From Buttiauxella selenatireducens (GTDB taxonomy: Bacteria > Pseudomonadota > Gammaproteobacteria > Enterobacterales > Enterobacteriaceae), in assembly GCF_031432975.1 (NCBI RefSeq), contig NZ_CP133838.1, positions 1,984,001 to 2,048,000 on the forward strand: a stretch of DNA of 64,000 nt. The letters are read 5' to 3'. Both the position numbers and the translations under genes were made by a program. This document shows, in pieces, positions 35,360 through 44,377 of this stretch (the stretch's first letter is position 1; the number at the start of each line of letters is the position of its first letter). The notes below the pieces were generated by a model, which ran no database searches, was not told the DNA's origin, and was given only the letters and a program-made list of their open reading frames with translations.

Positions 35360-35390
35360 GATGATGGGAAAGGACTGCATCATCATTATA
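35354..35390 (+). promoter_or_regulatory. 13-bp perfect inverted repeat at the exopolysaccharide promoter
   Basis: TATAATGATGATG (35354-35366) and CATCATCATTATA (35378-35390) pair perfectly around an 11-nt spacer. The left arm contains the -10 element and the whole dyad lies at the expected transcript 5' end, so it could be an operator or a leader hairpin. Confidence 0.6.
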
Positions 35391-35414
35391 ATTCGATTAA
35401 TAACGAGTCTAACA

Positions 35415-36830
35415 ATGCTGAGAAATTCACTGAAGTTTACCCATGGAGGGTACCCAGTATTTATTAAGTTAGCGGATTTCATTCTTATTAACTCGATTTT
35501 AATATTGAGTGCATTGCTATTATCAATGGAATCGACTAGCACTGTATTAATGTTCAGCTTTCTCTTCTCTACCGCATTCTTGCTGTTTGGCGAATATACT
35601 GAGCTTTATCTCCATCGACCCAAAAACTGGAGTGTACGAGGTCAGTTGCGATTGATCTTATGCTCATTTCTCACGGTGGTTTTTGTTGAGATTGTCAGAC
35701 TTTTAGCAGGTGGGTGGCAGTCAGTTGGGTATCTAAATACGCTGGAAAATGAATTTATCCCCGTTACCTTATTCTGGTACGCAATACCTCTTTTTTTGCT
35801 CTATTTAGTCCATTTAATTTTCCTCAAATACTCAACGAAAAAGAACATTCGCGTCGCTATTGTTGGGGTGACATCTAACGGCCTGGCAGCAGAAGCGGCG
35901 CTACTCAAAGAATATTCCAATGTGAAGCTAGATTTGGCGTTCTACGATGAACGCGATGCTTCGAGATTTAGCGATTTGATTGACCGAATCAACAGCCCCT
36001 TCAAAGGTTCAGTCAGCGGTCTGGTTGAAGAGGCGCAAGCAGGCAGAGTCGATGAAATCTATATCGCTTTACCGTTAGTTGCGCTGGAAAGGATTCGTCA
36101 TTTCCTTGCTGTGATGTCCGACACCACGGTTGATACTTACATCGTGCCAGATTTTAACTCCTACAGCACTCATATGTCGGAGCTGCGTTCAGTCCATAAC
36201 TTACAAACCATCAGTATTCTGAGTTCCCCCTTCGAAGGTTTTGGCTCCTTTATCAAGCGCGCCGAAGATTTGGTGCTGGGCAGCATTATCATGGTGCTGA
36301 TTTCATCACTGTTGTTGGTGATTGGTCTCGGGATAAAACTGACCTCACGTGGGCCAGTCTTTTTCAAGCAAGACCGTTATGGTCTGAGTGGACAACGAAT
36401 TAAGGTCTGGAAATTCCGTACGATGAGCGTTATGGAAAACTCAGATAGCGTCGTGCAAGCGACGAAAGGTGATCCACGTGTCACGCGCTTTGGCGCTTTT
36501 TTACGTCGCACGTCGCTTGATGAGCTACCGCAATTTTTTAATGTGTTACAAGGCAGTATGTCGATTGTTGGCCCAAGGCCACATGCCGTCACCCACAACG
36601 AGCAATATCGTAAACAAGTGGAAAACTACATGATTCGCCACAAAGTTAAGCCTGGGATCACAGGATTAGCGCAAATTAACGGCTATCGTGGAGAAATTGA
36701 TGCACTTTATAAAATGGAAAAGCGCGTTCAGTACGATATTGAATACATCCAAAGCTGGTCGTTGTGGCTAGATATAAAAATTATTATAAAAACTATTTTC
36801 AAAGGATTTGTTGGGAAAAATGCATATTAA
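35415..36830 (+). CDS. Undecaprenyl-phosphate glucose phosphotransferase, WcaJ/VpsL type
   Basis: This enzyme would start repeat-unit synthesis by moving a hexose-1-phosphate, probably glucose-1-P, onto undecaprenyl phosphate at the inner membrane. From the ATG at 35415 it has 471 residues: four N-terminal membrane segments, a CoA-binding-like central domain (RVAIVGVTSNGLAAEAALLK near 150), another membrane hairpin near 290, and a catalytic sugar transferase domain with GPVFFKQDRYGLSGQRIKVW, KFRTM, TSLDELPQFFNVLQGSMSIV and GPRPHA. An upstream ATG at 35358 lies in the promoter dyad. It overlaps the next gene by 11 bases. Confidence 0.9.
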   Translation: MLRNSLKFTHGGYPVFIKLADFILINSILILSALLLSMESTSTVLMFSFLFSTAFLLFGEYTELYLHRPKNWSVRGQLRLILCSFLTVVFVEIVRLLAGGWQSVGYLNTLENEFIPVTLFWYAIPLFLLYLVHLIFLKYSTKKNIRVAIVGVTSNGLAAEAALLKEYSNVKLDLAFYDERDASRFSDLIDRINSPFKGSVSGLVEEAQAGRVDEIYIALPLVALERIRHFLAVMSDTTVDTYIVPDFNSYSTHMSELRSVHNLQTISILSSPFEGFGSFIKRAEDLVLGSIIMVLISSLLLVIGLGIKLTSRGPVFFKQDRYGLSGQRIKVWKFRTMSVMENSDSVVQATKGDPRVTRFGAFLRRTSLDELPQFFNVLQGSMSIVGPRPHAVTHNEQYRKQVENYMIRHKVKPGITGLAQINGYRGEIDALYKMEKRVQYDIEYIQSWSLWLDIKIIIKTIFKGFVGKNAY

Positions 36831-38105
36831 ATATATTTTCGTAGCCGGAATCGTTATATCACAACCGGCCCTGGCAGACTTAACACCGAAATCTCATATC
36901 GGCTTTGCAGGTATTGATTTTCAAGGCAAAGTGGGTGCGAATTACGGTTACGAAGATAATGTGACTTATCAGCCACATGATAGTGATGCTATTGGCTCAA
37001 ACTTTCTGAGTGCCGCGCCAGTCTTGAGCATGGAGGGCAAACGCGGCGAGGACAAATACCTGATAATGTATTCAGGTGATTATCGCAATTACACTAATGA
37101 CTCGGCTGATAACTACAATGATCATTTTTTCCGTTTTAATGGTGAGTGGCGTTTTGGGTTAAAGCATGGGCTTGCGTTTAACATTGAAGATTCGATCGGG
37201 CATGAGGATCGTGGCCGTGGCGTAACAGAAGGCTTCGTACCTGAGCAATTTCAAGAGTTTGGTATTAATTCCCCCCTTAGCACCAACCTTTTGAACAGTG
37301 AGTTGCGCTACACCTACGGGGCTCTTGAAGGGCGCGGCAAAGCTGCACTCGCTGTGCATTATAAAAGACTTCGTTTTGGGAATACCCAGGAAGCGCAGAA
37401 AACGGACGATGACTTTTACACGTACATTCAGGAGCAGGAATGGTATGAAAATGGCCTGGTTGCCGAAATATTCGACCAATACTCCCGAAAACACGTTTCC
37501 GTTATAGCTTCATTACTAACCAGCAGCATTATGACCATGCTACTGCAAAAGACAGTAACGAATATTATTTGATGTATGGAATCAAGTCCCAGGTTACGGG
37601 TAAGACCAATATCGATATGAATGTGGCCTGGTTGTATAAAACGTTTCAGAACAACCCTAACTCGCAGGATTTTAATGGACTAAACTGGGATATTCAGGGC
37701 GAGTGGAAACCACTCAATCAGTCTATTTTTACAGCACATACCTCGCAGCGTATTAAAGACCCTTCAGAAGTGGGGGGATATATTCTGGTTTCGCAATACG
37801 GTATTTCGTATCAACAGTTTTGGATAAATGATCGTTTCTCTACCTTGTTAGATTATTCCTACACTACGGAAGGCTATAAGAAACAAGATAAGGACAGAAC
37901 GGATAAAGACAGTGTATTCACTTTCGCCATGAGTTACGACTTCAGACCTTCTGTTAATTTTGAATTGAAATATCAAATAGATACATTGCGCTCTACCAAA
38001 GAAACCGATTCGTTCTTTATCGGTGCTGACGACGACCGGGAAGTTCTGAGAACGCTGGGCTATGACAATTCGCTGATTATGTTTACAGCTAAGGTGCAGA
38101 TTTAA
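36820..38105 (+). pseudogene. VpsM-like outer-membrane beta-barrel protein, one-base frameshift
   Basis: The first part starts at 36820 (MHIKYIFVAGIVISQPALAD, a signal peptide) and reads a beta-strand-rich protein up to FDQYSRK, then changes to unrelated residues and stops at 37572. Adding one base in the AAAA tract at 37488-37491 gives SRKTRFRYSFITNQQHYDHAT and continues through SNEYYLMYGIKSQV to the stop at 38105, for 428 residues total, ending LIMFTAKVQI with a barrel-like terminus. The family is the putative beta-barrel porin (BBP2-like) encoded between WcaJ-type and OPX genes, like VpsM. It would form the outer-membrane export pore. Sequencing error or real mutation cannot be told apart here. 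Confidence 0.85.
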
Positions 38106-38106
38106 A

Positions 38107-38664
38107 ATGAAAATAATGAAACTCTGGGCATTTTTATTATTCACTGTGCTTTTGGCTGGATGTTCAGCCTCTCAGCCTCCACTCATGGATAATCCTGATG
38201 CTGAATCAACGGAATATCTACTCGATTCAGGTGACACCGTCAGTATTGCTGTGTACGGAGAACCTGAGATGACGATGAAGTTTATTATCGATAAAAGTGG
38301 ATCGATAAATTTCCCTTATATTGGGAAGGTCACCCTAAAAGGAAAAACGCCCGATCAGGTGAGTGCCGATCTCACGGGTCGCCTGGGCCCGGATTATCTG
38401 CAAAATCCGATGGTCACCGTCAATATCGCTGAATTCCGTAAATTCTATGTTTCAGGTGAAGTGAAGATCCCTAATGGTTTTGCCTGGGAACCTGAGCTCA
38501 CGGTAGAAAAATCTATTGCAATGGCAGGAGGTTTCACCGACAGAGCGGATCGCGAAGATATTAGTATCCGCCTCGCGGGTACCAACCAATTGCTTGAGAA
38601 CGTGGACGTAAGACACACCGTTCACCCCGGTGATATCGTTATAATTGGCATGGGCTTCTTCTAA
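38107..38664 (+). CDS. Short polysaccharide export (OPX/Wza-family) lipoprotein, VpsN-like
   Basis: This is a periplasmic outer-membrane lipoprotein, 185 residues, with lipobox LLAGC (Cys19). A poly_export domain (YLLDSGDTVSIAVYGEPEMT, residues about 38-57) and one SLBB-like domain (RKFYVSGEVKIPNGFAWEPE) follow. At 185 residues it lacks the extra SLBB repeats and the C-terminal outer-membrane helix of Wza (about 380). Such short OPX proteins need a separate beta-barrel, which the preceding gene supplies. It starts one base after that gene. Confidence 0.9.
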   Translation: MKIMKLWAFLLFTVLLAGCSASQPPLMDNPDAESTEYLLDSGDTVSIAVYGEPEMTMKFIIDKSGSINFPYIGKVTLKGKTPDQVSADLTGRLGPDYLQNPMVTVNIAEFRKFYVSGEVKIPNGFAWEPELTVEKSIAMAGGFTDRADREDISIRLAGTNQLLENVDVRHTVHPGDIVIIGMGFF

Positions 38665-38666
38665 CT

Positions 38667-40802
38667 ATGAAACTATCAATAGTAGAAAATGGCATGAAGC
38701 GAGAAAGCTCTATCGATTTCTCCCGGTTTGCCAAAGAAATTAAAAAGAACAGTTGGAAAATCCTCCTCGCCGGTGTGATTGCGGGGGCGATTGCCTGGCC
38801 ATTAATCAGCATGATGACATCTAAGTATGTCTCGACGGCAACCGTGCTTATCAAAGCACAGCCGGATAACGTTTCTCCCTTCCCGCAGGTAGATGGTTAT
38901 GACTCGACACGCAACGGGTATTACGAGACTCAGTATGCGCTGATGCAGTCACGTATTGTGCTGGAGCAAGCGGTGCGGAATTTGAAACTGGATGAAAATC
39001 CTGATTTCAATGGCGCCAAATCCGACAGCAAAATTGCGAACACTCCTGAGACTCAACAGGTGCGTATTGATAATGCGCTGAAAAAGCTGCTGAAGAATCT
39101 CACCGTCACCCCTGTTCGCACCACGCATCTGGCCTCGATTTCCTACGAGTCATCTTCTCCGGAACTTGCGGCTCAGATAGCCAATGGTGTCGCGCAGGCA
39201 TTTATTGATTACAGCGCGGCGCAGAAGCGCGGCAATACGCTCAAAGCTCGTGAAATCAACCAGAAGCGAATGGACGAGCTTCAAAAGCAAATCGCCGAGC
39301 AGAAACTGGCCATTGACGACTATCTGAAGAATCAGGGCTTGTTGACTTTCCGCGGAGTGGATGGCTTTGAGACAGAGCAGTTAAGCATCGTCACTAACCG
39401 CCTGGCCGATGCGACTCAGCGCAGAGTGGCGGCGCAATCGCTGTACAACGAAGTCCGTCAACGCCCTGGGCGTTCGCTCGACAATGTCATCTCGCTGCCG
39501 GTGATTTCGGATCATGCTCAAATCCAGCATTTACGTCTTGCGCTGATACAGGCGAGAAGTCATCTGTACGAACTGCGCAAATCCTATGGTCCAAAACACA
39601 TCAAGATTCAGGAAGCCCAGGCGCAAGTTCAGGCGATTCAGGATCAGACCAATAGTGTGCTGCGTGAGCTGGAAACCGGTCTGCGTCAACAATATGAGGC
39701 AGCGTCGGCGGACGAAAATAACTATCAGAAACAGCTGGATGAACAAAAAAATCTCTTCCAGAATCTGGCATCCAAACGTGACGGCTATAACGGCTTAAAA
39801 CTGGCGTTGGATAAAACGGAAGATTCGTACAAAACGCTGTATCAGCGTACTCAGGAACAGTCGCTCTCAGGAAGTGATAGCGATTCAGATGCCGTACTGT
39901 ATGACCCGGCAGTACCTGCTGAACGCCCAGCTAAACCGAACAAACCTTTGTTGCTGGTTATGGTGGTGCTGTTGGTTCTGGCCTTCAGTATTATGTACTT
40001 CATCGTCAAATCCGCGATGGACAGTTCCATTAATAATCTGAGCCAAATGAAAAAGCGCCTGAACCTCGAGGCATTAGGTGAGATTCGTCGCTTTAATGGG
40101 TTGGGGAGTCGTGCGCAAATTCGCGATGTTATCGCCAATAATCCGATGAACGCCGACATTATTCACAGCATTCGAACCCGTATCATGCTTGATAATCGCC
40201 ATCTACAGGCGGTGTCAGTAACCTCGGCAGATCATGGAGAAGGCAGGACGTTGCTGGCGAATCTGTTGGCAAATTCATTCAGTTTTGACCAGAAAACACT
40301 GCTTATCGATCTCGACTTCTCCAACAAAGACGGCTTATCAAGCGAATTGGCCAATCCGTCGGCGCATGGGGTTGCTGAGTTGCTGCGTGGTGAAGCGACG
40401 CTTGAAAATCTGTGCGTCAAAGTGAATGAAAATCTGGATTTCCTCGCCCGAGGCAATACCTCGATCTCATCACTATTGATGCTGTCGTCTGAAAATCTGG
40501 AACATCTGATGCGTGAATTGCGTAGCCAATATCAACGCATAATCATTGACGTTGCTGCGGTGAATCAGAGCCAGGACAGCCAACTGATTAGCCGTGTCAT
40601 TGACGGTCAGATTTTCATGCTCAAAGCCGGTGCGCCTGCGGAACATATCACCCAGGCGTTGGATAAACTCGAATCTCATCATTCGGTTGTTATTGGTGCC
40701 GTGATTAACCAGGTCGTTGATAAAAATCTTGAAACGAAAGAGGGATTACGCTCACTCAACCTTCAAACCAATGAATTGATGAACGGTACAGGCCGTCTAT
40801 GA
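38667..40802 (+). CDS. Wzc/VpsO-like polysaccharide co-polymerase with degenerate ATPase
   Basis: This inner-membrane chain-length and assembly protein has 711 residues. It has Wzz-type membrane segments at about 30-50 and 428-450 enclosing a long periplasmic region rich in coiled-coil heptads (DELQKQIAEQKLAIDDYL, EIQ/QAQVQAIQDQ), then a cytoplasmic BY-kinase-like domain. In Walker A the lysine is replaced: DHGEGRT (GEGRT 524-528) instead of P-G-x-G-K-T. Walker A' is LLIDLDF, Walker B-like IIIDVAA, and there is no C-terminal tyrosine cluster (ends NELMNGTGRL). Tyrosine kinase activity therefore looks unlikely. It overlaps the flippase gene by four bases. Confidence 0.9.
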   Translation: MKLSIVENGMKRESSIDFSRFAKEIKKNSWKILLAGVIAGAIAWPLISMMTSKYVSTATVLIKAQPDNVSPFPQVDGYDSTRNGYYETQYALMQSRIVLEQAVRNLKLDENPDFNGAKSDSKIANTPETQQVRIDNALKKLLKNLTVTPVRTTHLASISYESSSPELAAQIANGVAQAFIDYSAAQKRGNTLKAREINQKRMDELQKQIAEQKLAIDDYLKNQGLLTFRGVDGFETEQLSIVTNRLADATQRRVAAQSLYNEVRQRPGRSLDNVISLPVISDHAQIQHLRLALIQARSHLYELRKSYGPKHIKIQEAQAQVQAIQDQTNSVLRELETGLRQQYEAASADENNYQKQLDEQKNLFQNLASKRDGYNGLKLALDKTEDSYKTLYQRTQEQSLSGSDSDSDAVLYDPAVPAERPAKPNKPLLLVMVVLLVLAFSIMYFIVKSAMDSSINNLSQMKKRLNLEALGEIRRFNGLGSRAQIRDVIANNPMNADIIHSIRTRIMLDNRHLQAVSVTSADHGEGRTLLANLLANSFSFDQKTLLIDLDFSNKDGLSSELANPSAHGVAELLRGEATLENLCVKVNENLDFLARGNTSISSLLMLSSENLEHLMRELRSQYQRIIIDVAAVNQSQDSQLISRVIDGQIFMLKAGAPAEHITQALDKLESHHSVVIGAVINQVVDKNLETKEGLRSLNLQTNELMNGTGRL

Positions 40803-42010
40803 GTTTACTGAGAAGCGCGTCCACGATTGCGGGGTCATCAGTCATTTCACAACTGATTGGTGCGCTGTCTATTTGGTTAATTTCACACAAATATGACCTG
40901 GCAGAAGTGGGGCTGTACGCGCTTAACTACAGTATTGCGTTGATTGGCGCTCAAGTTTGTACCTTTGCCTCACAGTTGTTAATTCCTAAGCAGCACGATG
41001 ATGAACTGGCGCAAAACGTGGTGTTTTGCTTATTACAAAGTCTGATTATCGCGCTGCCTTATGCACTTCTTACCGCGTGGCTGTTTAACCAAAATATCTT
41101 CTTCCTTTATCTGCTCACACTGTCCAATACGTGGATTTTGATATCGGAGAACTTGTCATTACGTACGGCTAATTTTGGTTTTTTGGTCTTCCAGCGTATT
41201 TCTGTTTCCGTGGTCGTGGTGCTCTCCGTGCTGCTTACCACGCATGTTCAGGCATTTTACTGGGCGTGGGCTGGTTTGATGATGGTACTCACCATTGGCT
41301 GCATCCTTCGAGCCTTTGATATTCGCACTGTGCAACTGGAACATTTGAGTCCGAAAAATAACCTGGCATTCTTTAATAAGCACGTTCATCACATTACCAA
41401 AGTGGGCAGTGCGGAAGTGTTGGCAATGGCGAACAGTAACTTGCCGATCATGCTGATTAATTTTTGGTTCTCAGCGCTTACCGCGGGCTATTTTTCAATT
41501 GTGAGCCGCTTCTGCCTGGCACCGGTTGTTATCGTCGGGAACGCGGTGCGTAACACCATATTCTCAAAATGGTCGATAGATTTCCGACATAACACGTTTA
41601 ACTTTGAAGAGTATAAAAAGGTTCGTTTGCTGCTTCTGGTGTTAGGCGTTGTGTGTACATTTGGGGTGTTTATTTTCTATCCTATCGTCATGCATCTTGG
41701 TTTTAGTGAAGACTGGATAAACTCGATCCCAACGTCACGCTATATGTTGCCTTATTTATTCCCGGCGCTGGCGGTTTGTCCGTTGACCGTGATTGAGCTG
41801 ATCTTTGGATCTCACCGTTATTTCCTGCGGATCCAGGTTGAACAATTAGCGATTGTACTGATTGCATTTGTCATTGTGCCTTATTTTTATAACGACTATG
41901 CCACATCGATTATTCTGTTCTCTGTACTCACTTTCGTTCGTTATGCCTTTATTTATCTCAAAGTAAATAAACGCGCCAATCTTTTGAAAGACAGGCCGGT
42001 CGTATTATGA
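40799..42010 (+). CDS. Oligosaccharide flippase, Wzx-like
   Basis: The 403-residue integral membrane protein has about 12 hydrophobic segments and belongs to the polysaccharide/MATE-like flippase superfamily (N-terminal ASTIAGSSVISQLIGALSIW). It would move lipid-linked repeat units across the inner membrane. The family is weakly conserved, so assignment rests on topology and on position between co-polymerase and polymerase. Four-base overlaps on both sides show tight translational coupling. Confidence 0.8.
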   Translation: MSLLRSASTIAGSSVISQLIGALSIWLISHKYDLAEVGLYALNYSIALIGAQVCTFASQLLIPKQHDDELAQNVVFCLLQSLIIALPYALLTAWLFNQNIFFLYLLTLSNTWILISENLSLRTANFGFLVFQRISVSVVVVLSVLLTTHVQAFYWAWAGLMMVLTIGCILRAFDIRTVQLEHLSPKNNLAFFNKHVHHITKVGSAEVLAMANSNLPIMLINFWFSALTAGYFSIVSRFCLAPVVIVGNAVRNTIFSKWSIDFRHNTFNFEEYKKVRLLLLVLGVVCTFGVFIFYPIVMHLGFSEDWINSIPTSRYMLPYLFPALAVCPLTVIELIFGSHRYFLRIQVEQLAIVLIAFVIVPYFYNDYATSIILFSVLTFVRYAFIYLKVNKRANLLKDRPVVL

Positions 42011-43380
42011 ATCTCAATACTGGGAATTATTTACAGACATACTCCTTCCTTACCCTGATGATTTGCGGGTTGGTTCAATATTTCACCGGTGTGTTGGCGG
42101 TGTTGTGGATCCCATTCTTCCTGACGTTGCTGATGTTCATGCTGCTGGTGATGCAAACCCGCTACGAAAAATTACAGCTGGATAAGCAAGAAATTGTGGT
42201 GCTGACACTGTATCTCATTTTCCTGGTATTGGCGGGAGTGTCCACCCTATTACAAGAAGGGATAACCGATGCGATTGTTGGCTTTAAAAATGAGATAGCA
42301 CTTTCGCTGGTGATGGTCTGCCTGTTATTAGGATTCTGCCGTGAGTCGCAGGTTTATCGCGTAATCCGTTCTTTGTATTGGGTGTTTTACGCTCAATTCC
42401 CGGTCGTTCTTTATCAGTTGCTGTTTGTTGTACCCCAGCGTGTTGAGGTGCGTGGTGAAGAAGATAAATGGGACTCCGTAGTAGGAACCTTTGGTGGCGA
42501 CCCACTGGGAGGCGGGAATACCGCAGCGATGGGGATGTTTTGCCTGTTGATTATGCTGTTAAAAGTCTCCGAATTTAAGCACGGTTTAACCAGTTTCAAA
42601 TCGATGGCCTTGCACGTCATTTTGGGTTTTGGCTTGTGTATCGTCGGTGAAGTCAAATTTGTCATTCTGTTGTCACCCATACTGCTGGCGTTGCTATGGG
42701 TAATGCCCAGTTTCGTCAAAGGGGTGAACAAAGTGAATATCAAAGCACTGCTTTTTATATTCGCGGGGATGGCATTACTAATTGCGCTGGCTATCGTTAT
42801 TTTAGCTTCTGGTTATTCCACGGCCTTTGGAAGCGACCCTACGCAAAGCTCACTGGCTGTTTTTATTGATTCACTCGGTTATATTTTTGACCCGAATTAT
42901 ATTCTGCCTTCAGGTGAAGTGGGGCGCTTTACCACACTGATCTTCTGGCTGAAGAATAACGACCTGTGGGGGCTTTCCGGAACGTTATTTGGTTACGGAC
43001 TGAATGCGACAAACAGCGGAAGTATCGTTTCGCCAGGCTTCTTGAATCTCACTTATAATCTGATTCTCGATTCAACTTCTTTAAGTATGTTGCTCTGGGA
43101 AGTGGGCGTGGTGGGGACGCTGTTATTTATCGGTTTAATTCTCTACATCCTGAAAATTGTGCAACCTAAAGCTCTGTTAGCGCGCGAGCAATTAGACACA
43201 CAAGACCTGCAATTACTCAGTTTTGCGCCTGCATTTAGTGTTTTTGCTATCAGTTGCTTATTGAGTTTGCCCTACAGTCAGATACTCACGATCACGCCAA
43301 TGTTACAATTTTTATTCTATCTGTCACTGGGCTCCAGTCTGATTATTCGTCGATCCGTTTATCGTTTTGCGGAGCAATAA
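42007..43380 (+). CDS. O-antigen polymerase/ligase-like membrane protein, Wzy-like
   Basis: The 457-residue protein has about 11 hydrophobic segments and a large periplasmic loop around 300-370 (SDPTQSSLAVFIDSLG, FWLKNNDLWGLSGTLFGYG), the typical Wzy/WaaL topology. It probably polymerises repeat units at the periplasmic face. Sequence conservation in this class is low, so it is named by topology and context. Confidence 0.78.
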   Translation: MNLNTGNYLQTYSFLTLMICGLVQYFTGVLAVLWIPFFLTLLMFMLLVMQTRYEKLQLDKQEIVVLTLYLIFLVLAGVSTLLQEGITDAIVGFKNEIALSLVMVCLLLGFCRESQVYRVIRSLYWVFYAQFPVVLYQLLFVVPQRVEVRGEEDKWDSVVGTFGGDPLGGGNTAAMGMFCLLIMLLKVSEFKHGLTSFKSMALHVILGFGLCIVGEVKFVILLSPILLALLWVMPSFVKGVNKVNIKALLFIFAGMALLIALAIVILASGYSTAFGSDPTQSSLAVFIDSLGYIFDPNYILPSGEVGRFTTLIFWLKNNDLWGLSGTLFGYGLNATNSGSIVSPGFLNLTYNLILDSTSLSMLLWEVGVVGTLLFIGLILYILKIVQPKALLAREQLDTQDLQLLSFAPAFSVFAISCLLSLPYSQILTITPMLQFLFYLSLGSSLIIRRSVYRFAEQ

Positions 43381-43381
43381 T

Positions 43382-44371
43382 ATGAGTAATAAACCCTTCA
43401 TCTCCGTGAGTATTAAAACACTTAACGAAGCCGAATGTATTGAAAAAACGATTGATAGTATCCAGCAACAGATTGCTGAATATCCGCATAAAATAATTGT
43501 TGCCGATAGTTTATCCACCGACAGCACTCAGCAACTGGCCAGCAATAAAGGTGTCACCGTGGTGTCGTTAACGCAACCTGCGGACCGCTGTTGTGGCGTC
43601 GGGCACCAACTTGGCTATCTGTACAGCGAAGGGGAATATCTGCTGTTAATGGATGGCGATATGGAGTTGGAAAAAGGGTTTATCGATAGCGCTATTGCTT
43701 TTCTGGAAAGCCATCCTGAATACGCGGGCGTAGCGGGTACAGTGGAAATGGATGAAGCCACCAACTATGAATTTAAATCGCGTAAACAGCGGTTACATGA
43801 AATTTATCCCGTTGGGGATTGCGATCATTTAGGCGGCGGTGGCTTATATCGCCGCTCGGCAATAGAAAAAATTGGCTATCTGACTAATCTCAACCTTCAT
43901 GCGTATGAAGAGGCTGAACTTGGGATGCGCCTGGTCGATGCTGGTTATAAATTACACCGCCTGAATGTGCCTTATTTCAGTCACACTTCACACGACATGC
44001 CAACACTCAAATTGCTTATCTACCGTTGGAACAGTGGATATAACCAGGCACCCGGCGAATTGTTGCGCAGCGCCTGGGGAAAACCCTATCTGCGAAATGC
44101 GATAAAAATGGTTAAAAATGAGGTGATTTTTGCGATTTATTTATTGCTATTACTGATTGCTATTTTGACCTTCAATATCGACATTATTGCGCTGGCTTTG
44201 CTGCCGCTGATGGCATTTATTATCCTAAAAACGATTAAAAATCGATCATTACTTAATGGCTTGCAAAGTGTACTTAATTTAGCCGTGCTTTCCGTCGGAT
44301 TACTCAAGGGACTGACTCACTCGATGCGGGATCCAATGACTCCACCCGACAGCAAAGTCATTCAAGAATAG
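43382..44371 (+). CDS. Family 2 glycosyltransferase with membrane anchor
   Basis: The 329-residue protein starts at the ATG at 43382, one base after the polymerase stop. An N-terminal GT-A domain has PFISVSIKTLNEAECIEKTI, the nucleotide-sugar motif LLMDGDMELEKGF (DGD near residue 84) and GGGGLYRRSAIEKIG. Two or three C-terminal hydrophobic segments (VIFAIYLLLLLIAILTFNI) anchor it in the membrane. It adds one sugar to the repeat unit; donor and acceptor are unknown. Confidence 0.88.
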   Translation: MSNKPFISVSIKTLNEAECIEKTIDSIQQQIAEYPHKIIVADSLSTDSTQQLASNKGVTVVSLTQPADRCCGVGHQLGYLYSEGEYLLLMDGDMELEKGFIDSAIAFLESHPEYAGVAGTVEMDEATNYEFKSRKQRLHEIYPVGDCDHLGGGGLYRRSAIEKIGYLTNLNLHAYEEAELGMRLVDAGYKLHRLNVPYFSHTSHDMPTLKLLIYRWNSGYNQAPGELLRSAWGKPYLRNAIKMVKNEVIFAIYLLLLLIAILTFNIDIIALALLPLMAFIILKTIKNRSLLNGLQSVLNLAVLSVGLLKGLTHSMRDPMTPPDSKVIQE

Positions 44372-44377
44372 GTTTCT

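Noticed and set aside
35358..35414. Upstream start of the WcaJ-type protein (MMMGKD...)
   Set aside because: These ATGs lie inside the -10/dyad and have no ribosome site; start at 35415 fits better.
35093..35414. JUMPstart/ops element before the exopolysaccharide operon
   Set aside because: Searched by eye for GGCGGTAGC and the longer JUMPstart pattern; not found.
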